A stretch of 9,242 bases of DNA from JBGPJM01 sp041485385 (GTDB lineage Bacteria; Planctomycetota; Phycisphaerae; Phycisphaerales; UBA1924). How positions within the stretch are numbered: position 1 is the stretch's first letter; each line of letters begins with the position of its first letter. Shown piece after piece: positions 6,349-9,242 of the stretch. The position numbers and the translations under genes are program-made. Location: positions 1 to 9,242 of the forward strand of contig JBGPJM010000199.1 in the NCBI GenBank assembly GCA_041485385.1, read 5' to 3'. The notes beneath the pieces were generated by a model, which saw only the letters and a list, made by a program, of their open reading frames with translations, did not search any database and was not told where the DNA came from.

Positions 6349-6357
6349 TGTTAAGAT
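6349..6357 (+). promoter_or_regulatory. Extended -10 promoter candidate for the proline-rich operon
   Basis: TGTTAAGAT has the extended -10 form TGn followed by TAAGAT (five of six matches to TATAAT), in an otherwise very GC-rich stretch between divergent genes. No well-spaced -35 is present; TTGAAA at 6317-6322 is too far away (29 nt). Extended -10 promoters can work without a good -35. Transcription would begin near 6364, giving a leader of about 80 nt before the ATG at 6444. Confidence 0.42.
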
Positions 6358-6443
6358 ATGCAGGCGTGCGGCGCTCCCCCGGAGGTCCGCGCGGGGAGGG
6401 GGGGCGGGGCAACGGGTGGGGGCTGTGTGGAAGGCAGGGCATC

Positions 6444-7769
6444 ATGTCATTCTCATCGGCACGCTCTCAAAGACGGATCGCCACGGTCGCCGGGCGCTCC
6501 GGCGCCGGCGCTCTGATCGTCGCCGCGGGGCTCTTCACGGGGTGCGCGGGCGACAACGGCAACGTGGCCGGCAAGCCGGTCAGCGGCGGGGGCCTGGTCC
6601 CCGGGCTGTCGCAACGGCCGAGGGTCGCGACCTCTGCTGCGGAGCGCTTCAGCGGGGCCAACAACTCGGCGCTGGATTTCTACGACGAGCTGGAGCGCCA
6701 CGACCTGGTGAGCCACGACGACGCGGTTCATTCGGTGCTCCTGCTGAAGATGGGGCGCAGCGAGCCCACGTTCGTGCAGCGGATCGCGCTGGCGAAGGAG
6801 CACGGCCTCCTGGACATGAAGTTCGACCGCCCCCCGCGCGAGGCCGTCACCATCGGTGAGCTCGCCCGCCTCCTCGACCGCGCCATGCAGGGCAACAACG
6901 TCGTGCCCAAGACCGAGGGGCAGGCCCTCCGCGATCTGAAGGAGCTGGGCATCATCCCGCAGGAGTCACGCGGCACGCAGGGGCTTACGGGGGCGCAGAT
7001 GCTGGCGGTGCTCGGCTCGGCCAACGAGGTCATGGCCACGGGGCGCGGCCTGCGCCCGCGAACGATCGCCAGCACGCGAACCCAGGCACCCGAGCCGCCG
7101 AAGGCCGCGGCGATCGCTCCGGCCGACCCCTTCGAGGACCTGGCCCCGTCGAGGCCCGCCGTCGCAGCGAAGCCCGAGCCGAAGACCATCGAGCCCGCCC
7201 CCCCCTCGGCCCCGGCGACTCCCGCCAAGCCCGCCCCCGCGCCGGTCACACCGAGCGCACCGAGCACGGGAGTCCCGGCCCCGCGGACCGAGCCGCTCCC
7301 GGCGATCGCCGAGACGCCGCCCGCGGCCACGCCTCCCGCGCCCGCAAACAAGGGGGAGGCGCCGAGAGTCGAGGCGCCCGCGCCACCCGTGCCGAAGGTC
7401 GAGACACCCGCGGCACCAGCGCCGAAAGTCGAGACGCCCGCGCCGCCGCCCGTGCAGGCACCCGCGGCGGCGAAACCGAAGGTCGAACCCCTGCCGTCAC
7501 CGAAGCCCGAGGCGCCGAAACCCGAGGCCGCCAGGCCGACTCCGCCGCCCGCGCCGGCCCCTCCGCCTACGCCGGCGCCGGCCCCCGCACGGACCGAAAC
7601 GCCGGCCAAGCCCGCGATCGATCTCCCGCCGCCCCCGGCCACGCCGAAGCCCGTTGTGCCCAAGCCCGCCCCATCATCGCCCGCGTTACGCGCGGTGTCG
7701 GCCTCGGCCACGCCCAGCGCTCCCACATGGATCAGCGGCAAGCCGCTCAAGAAGAACCAGCAGCCGTAA
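6444..7769 (+). CDS. Proline-rich lipoprotein with SLH-like N-terminal region
   Basis: The product has 441 residues. A basic N-terminus (RSQRR) and hydrophobic stretch end in LFTGC, with C34 as probable lipidation site. Residues 70-200 are globular and helical. Two segments there, LAKEHGLLDMKFDRPPREAV (116-135, leading into TIGELARLLDRAM) and LRDLKELGIIPQESRG (162-177, leading into LTGAQMLAVL), follow the S-layer-homology pattern of a helix, a Gly-Leu/Ile-Ile turn, a Thr-x-x-Glu/Gln cap and a second helix. This is similarity of pattern only. Residues 214-428 are a Pro/Ala/Lys/Glu-rich stalk with local repeats of PKVETPA, resembling extended periplasmic linkers. The C-terminus (WISGKPLKKNQQP) is basic. 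ATG 6444 is chosen because AGGG lies 4 nt upstream and it gives a compact signal peptide; an in-frame start at 6366 would bury it. First gene of an operon with the FecR-domain gene 33 bp downstream. Confidence 0.8.
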   Translation: MSFSSARSQRRIATVAGRSGAGALIVAAGLFTGCAGDNGNVAGKPVSGGGLVPGLSQRPRVATSAAERFSGANNSALDFYDELERHDLVSHDDAVHSVLLLKMGRSEPTFVQRIALAKEHGLLDMKFDRPPREAVTIGELARLLDRAMQGNNVVPKTEGQALRDLKELGIIPQESRGTQGLTGAQMLAVLGSANEVMATGRGLRPRTIASTRTQAPEPPKAAAIAPADPFEDLAPSRPAVAAKPEPKTIEPAPPSAPATPAKPAPAPVTPSAPSTGVPAPRTEPLPAIAETPPAATPPAPANKGEAPRVEAPAPPVPKVETPAAPAPKVETPAPPPVQAPAAAKPKVEPLPSPKPEAPKPEAARPTPPPAPAPPPTPAPAPARTETPAKPAIDLPPPPATPKPVVPKPAPSSPALRAVSASATPSAPTWISGKPLKKNQQP

Positions 7770-7802
7770 CCTCGCACGGCTTTGCCGCAAGGACTCTCTC
7801 CC

Positions 7803-8705
7803 ATGCGCACCACTCCTTTCCGAACACTCGCGCTCGCCGCGCTGGCCCTTGGCTTCGCCGCGGGGGCCTCGATCGCGCAGCCTTCCGGGGGCGGCAACAC
7901 GCCGACGCCCGCGAAAAAACCCATCAAGAAGTCCCCGACAGACTTGGAGGGCGAGGCCCGACGCCCACGCGAGGGACAAGTGACCCCGGCGACGCCCGGC
8001 GAGCAACCTCCCCCGGCCCCCGCGCCGGCGACAGCCTCTCCTCCCGCTCCCGCCCCCCCACCCGCTCCTACCCCCGCCCTGGCGACTCAACCGCCCCCGC
8101 CTCACCCGACCCCTCCCGCCCCTGCCCCCAGGCAGCCCGACAAGCCCAAGGCGGCGACGCCTGCGTCGCCCGCGCCCAAGCAGACGAGCGGGATTGAGCC
8201 GCCGACACGCACTCCGGCTCCGACCCGTTCGTCCGTCGAGCCCGAGGTCCGGTTTGTCGCCGTCGACCGCGTGCAGGTGACCTTTGTCGGCGTCGGCGGC
8301 GACGCGGCCCAGGCCCAGTGGCGGGCCGTGGACGAAGGCGGCGGCAAGCCCGGCGCATGGACGGCGATCCAGGTGGGCGAGACGGTCGAGGACCGCGTCG
8401 AGATCCGGACCGGGCTGGGCGTCTCGGTCGAGCTGAAGCTCGCCGACGCGGCGAGCCTCCAGGTCTCGCACCTGGCGCGCCTGCGCATCGAACGGAAGAT
8501 CCGCTCCGACGGCACGTGGCAGCTCGGGGCGCTCCTGTCGCGCGGCGAGCTGAGGATCCAGGGTCTGCAGAAGGACGAGATGGGGTTCGCCAAAGCCCCC
8601 GTCCACGTCCGCACGCCCGACGGCACGTATCCCATCCGGACGCACACCAGCATCGCGTACGACGCGTTCAACGGCACCACTACCGAGGACCTGAACAACC
8701 ACTAG
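7803..8705 (+). CDS. Secreted proline-rich protein with FecR-like domain
   Basis: The product has 300 residues. Residues 1-25 are a Sec signal peptide (hydrophobic TLALAALALGFAAGASIA, with probable cleavage after A25 in SIA-Q). Residues 30-148 are a long Pro/Ala/Thr-rich linker. Residues 149-290 resemble a FecR domain: WTAIQVGETVEDRVEIRTG, a strand-rich body containing VELKLADAASLQV and LARLRIERKI, then LLSRGELRIQG and HVRTPDGTYPIRTHTS. FecR domains form beta structures that in other proteins transmit signals or bind cell-surface partners; no sigma factor lies nearby here. The protein stops soon after the domain (NGTTTEDLNNH). AAGGA lies 9 nt before ATG 7803; a TTG at 7782 in the same frame is less likely. 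It follows the SLH-like lipoprotein by 33 bp and both carry proline-rich stalks, so they probably act together in the envelope. Confidence 0.8.
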   Translation: MRTTPFRTLALAALALGFAAGASIAQPSGGGNTPTPAKKPIKKSPTDLEGEARRPREGQVTPATPGEQPPPAPAPATASPPAPAPPPAPTPALATQPPPPHPTPPAPAPRQPDKPKAATPASPAPKQTSGIEPPTRTPAPTRSSVEPEVRFVAVDRVQVTFVGVGGDAAQAQWRAVDEGGGKPGAWTAIQVGETVEDRVEIRTGLGVSVELKLADAASLQVSHLARLRIERKIRSDGTWQLGALLSRGELRIQGLQKDEMGFAKAPVHVRTPDGTYPIRTHTSIAYDAFNGTTTEDLNNH

Positions 8706-8723
8706 GGTTTTCTCCTCGCCGCG

Positions 8724-8743
8724 CTCCCGCGCGCCGCCGGGAG
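8724..8743 (+). terminator. Weak hairpin after the FecR-domain gene
   Basis: CTCCCG (8724-8729) and CGGGAG (8738-8743) pair with an 8-nt loop, 18 bp after the stop codon. No T-run follows immediately, but T-rich repeat units (T6 at 8765-8770 and beyond) follow within 25 bp. It may contribute to termination or be incidental. Confidence 0.35.
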
Positions 8744-8751
8744 AGCCTCCC

Positions 8752-8864
8752 AGGTTCCGTGAGGTTTTTTGAGGTTTGGCATAGGTTCTTTGAGGTTCGA
8801 TGGGGGTTTTTTGAGGTTCGGCGAGGTTTTTTGAGGTTTTTGGGGGGTTTTTGAGGTTTTTTTT
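8752..8864 (+). repeat. 20-21-bp tandem array, right
   Basis: Five degenerate units carry T-rich tracts followed by GAGG at 8771, 8792, 8813, 8833 and 8853, giving spacings of 21, 21, 20 and 20 bp. It is the same family as the array at 95-217, in opposite orientation, but more diverged. It is followed directly by the conserved tail, the same order (array, then tail) as in the left copy when that is read on its own strand. Confidence 0.87.
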
Positions 8865-8865
8865 C

Positions 8866-8945
8866 GGGGTGTTTTTGATGTAAGTGGTTGTGGGTGCTGG
8901 AGTTGTGTTGGTTCGCGGTTGCTTGGTTGGGGTGGGACTTGAAAT
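8866..8945 (+). repeat. Right copy of the dispersed repeat element: conserved 73-bp tail
   Basis: This is the inverted partner of the left tail at 16-94. Positions 8866-8893 equal the reverse complement of 61-88 with no mismatch, and 8921-8938 equal the reverse complement of 16-33. The middle has several substitutions. A partial third copy follows at 9117-9145 in the same orientation. Confidence 0.87.
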
Positions 8946-8953
8946 GGGAAAAA

Positions 8954-8981
8954 GTGAGCAGTGAGCGGTGAGCAGTGAGCA
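8954..8981 (+). repeat. GTGAGCA heptamer repeat
   Basis: Four tandem heptamers: GTGAGCA, GTGAGCG, GTGAGCA and GTGAGCA. They are related in length and in their GTGA core to the GTGAAAA repeats at 1768-1798 and 2543-2561, and lie a few bases after the right tail. Confidence 0.88.
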
Positions 8982-9022
8982 GAAGAGAAGATGGGGAGAG
9001 GGGCGCGTGGGGAACAGGGGAC

Positions 9023-9062
9023 GAGAAGGGTCGAGAGATGTTGAGAAGGGTCGAGAGATTTT
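9023..9062 (+). repeat. Tandem 20-bp duplication
   Basis: Two adjacent copies begin GAGAAGGGTCGAGAGAT and differ at one base (9023-9042 and 9043-9062). A related purine-rich word GAGAAAAGCAG recurs at 9063-9073 and 9094-9104. The tract is strongly purine-biased on this strand. Confidence 0.85.
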
Positions 9063-9116
9063 GAGAAAAGCAGAGAAAGGGTGGGGAAAGATCGAGAAAA
9101 GCAGGGCAGGTTTTTT

Positions 9117-9145
9117 GTGTAAGTGCTTGTGGTAGCTGGAGTTGT
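9117..9145 (+). repeat. Third, partial copy of the conserved tail
   Basis: The segment reads GTAAGTGCTTGTGG, then GCTGGAGTTGT after two variable bases. It matches 8879-8907 of the right tail with about four differences. It is preceded by T6, as the full copies are, but has neither a tandem array before it nor the far block GCTTGGTTGGGGTGGGAC after it. Confidence 0.7.
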
Positions 9146-9242
9146 CATTCTTGACGGGGGGTTTTCCGCGGAGAGGGGGGGTGGTTTTCTCGGGATTCTT
9201 GGGTGGTTTCTGAGGGTCGGCGCGGGCGGCTGTATCGCTGCA

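Larger units (their letters stand above)
8706..9242. other. Non-coding repeat-rich right flank
   Basis: No credible gene is seen in these 537 bp. In order it holds the hairpin, a 20-21-bp array, the 73-bp tail, four GTGAGCA heptamers, a tandem 20-bp duplication and a third partial tail copy. From 9146 to the end I see only GC/T-rich sequence without a recognisable element. A minus-strand open frame at 8702-9148 merely translates the repeats. Confidence 0.7.

Noticed and set aside
5501..6859. 452-residue plus-strand open frame overlapping three genes
   Set aside because: Arg/Pro-rich shadow frame overlapping the FAD enzyme end, the minus-strand lipoprotein and the SLH-like lipoprotein start; no domain or ribosome site.
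6728..8702. Long minus-strand open frames (399 and 338 residues) opposite the proline-rich genes
   Set aside because: Gly/Ala/Arg-rich translations are the antisense of Pro/Ala codons; the plus-strand proteins have signal peptides, ribosome sites and domain structure.
16..8945. Composite transposon bounded by the inverted repeat elements
   Set aside because: No transposase, recombinase or target-site duplication is visible, and the elements have internal arrays unlike insertion-sequence ends.

Overview
The window is GC-rich bacterial chromosome. It carries six credible protein genes and an unusual load of short, non-coding, often heptameric tandem repeats. Lipobox signal peptides, a FecR-like domain, proline/alanine-rich secreted proteins and dispersed GTGAAAA-type and GGATGTG-type heptamer repeats fit a Planctomycetota bacterium, probably of the Phycisphaerae/Phycisphaerales type. 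That assignment is inference from style; the window has no rRNA or other phylogenetic marker.

Layout. Positions 1-217 hold a repeat element on the minus strand: a tail (about 16-94) and a 21-bp tandem array (95-217). Next is a plus-strand PLP-dependent aromatic-L-amino-acid decarboxylase gene (279-1787), which has an in-frame heptamer-repeat insert near its N-terminus. A heptamer-repeat spacer (1768-1937) leads to a small plus-strand lipoprotein gene (1962-2555). That gene converges on a minus-strand LuxR/NarL-type HTH regulator (2571-3467). A 499-bp intergenic region with several palindromes separates the regulator from a divergent plus-strand FAD-dependent oxidoreductase of the protoporphyrinogen-oxidase/UDP-galactopyranose-mutase-like class (3967-5604). 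This converges on a minus-strand lipoprotein with TPR-like helices (5633-6244). A 199-bp divergent promoter region precedes a two-gene plus-strand operon: a proline-rich lipoprotein with an SLH-like N-terminal region (6444-7769) and a secreted proline-rich FecR-domain protein (7803-8705). The right end (8706-9242) is non-coding: a hairpin, an array and tail of the same family as the left element but inverted, GTGAGCA heptamers, a 20-bp tandem duplication and a third partial tail copy.

How it works together. Three of the proteins carry a lipobox and a fourth a cleavable signal peptide, so much of the segment serves the cell envelope. The SLH-like lipoprotein and the FecR protein are the clearest functional pair. 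The decarboxylase and the FAD enzyme are metabolic; the FAD enzyme may act on envelope sugars or a porphyrin/carotenoid-like substrate, which the sequence does not settle. The regulator is divergent from the FAD gene and could control it.

The most notable signal is the repeat landscape. A near-identical 73-bp tail with adjoining 20-21-bp arrays occurs at both ends of the window in opposite orientation, about 8.8 kb apart. Heptamer repeats have supplied the stop codons and last residues of two genes and an internal peptide of one of them. No transposase, integrase, CRISPR array, tRNA or rRNA was found.
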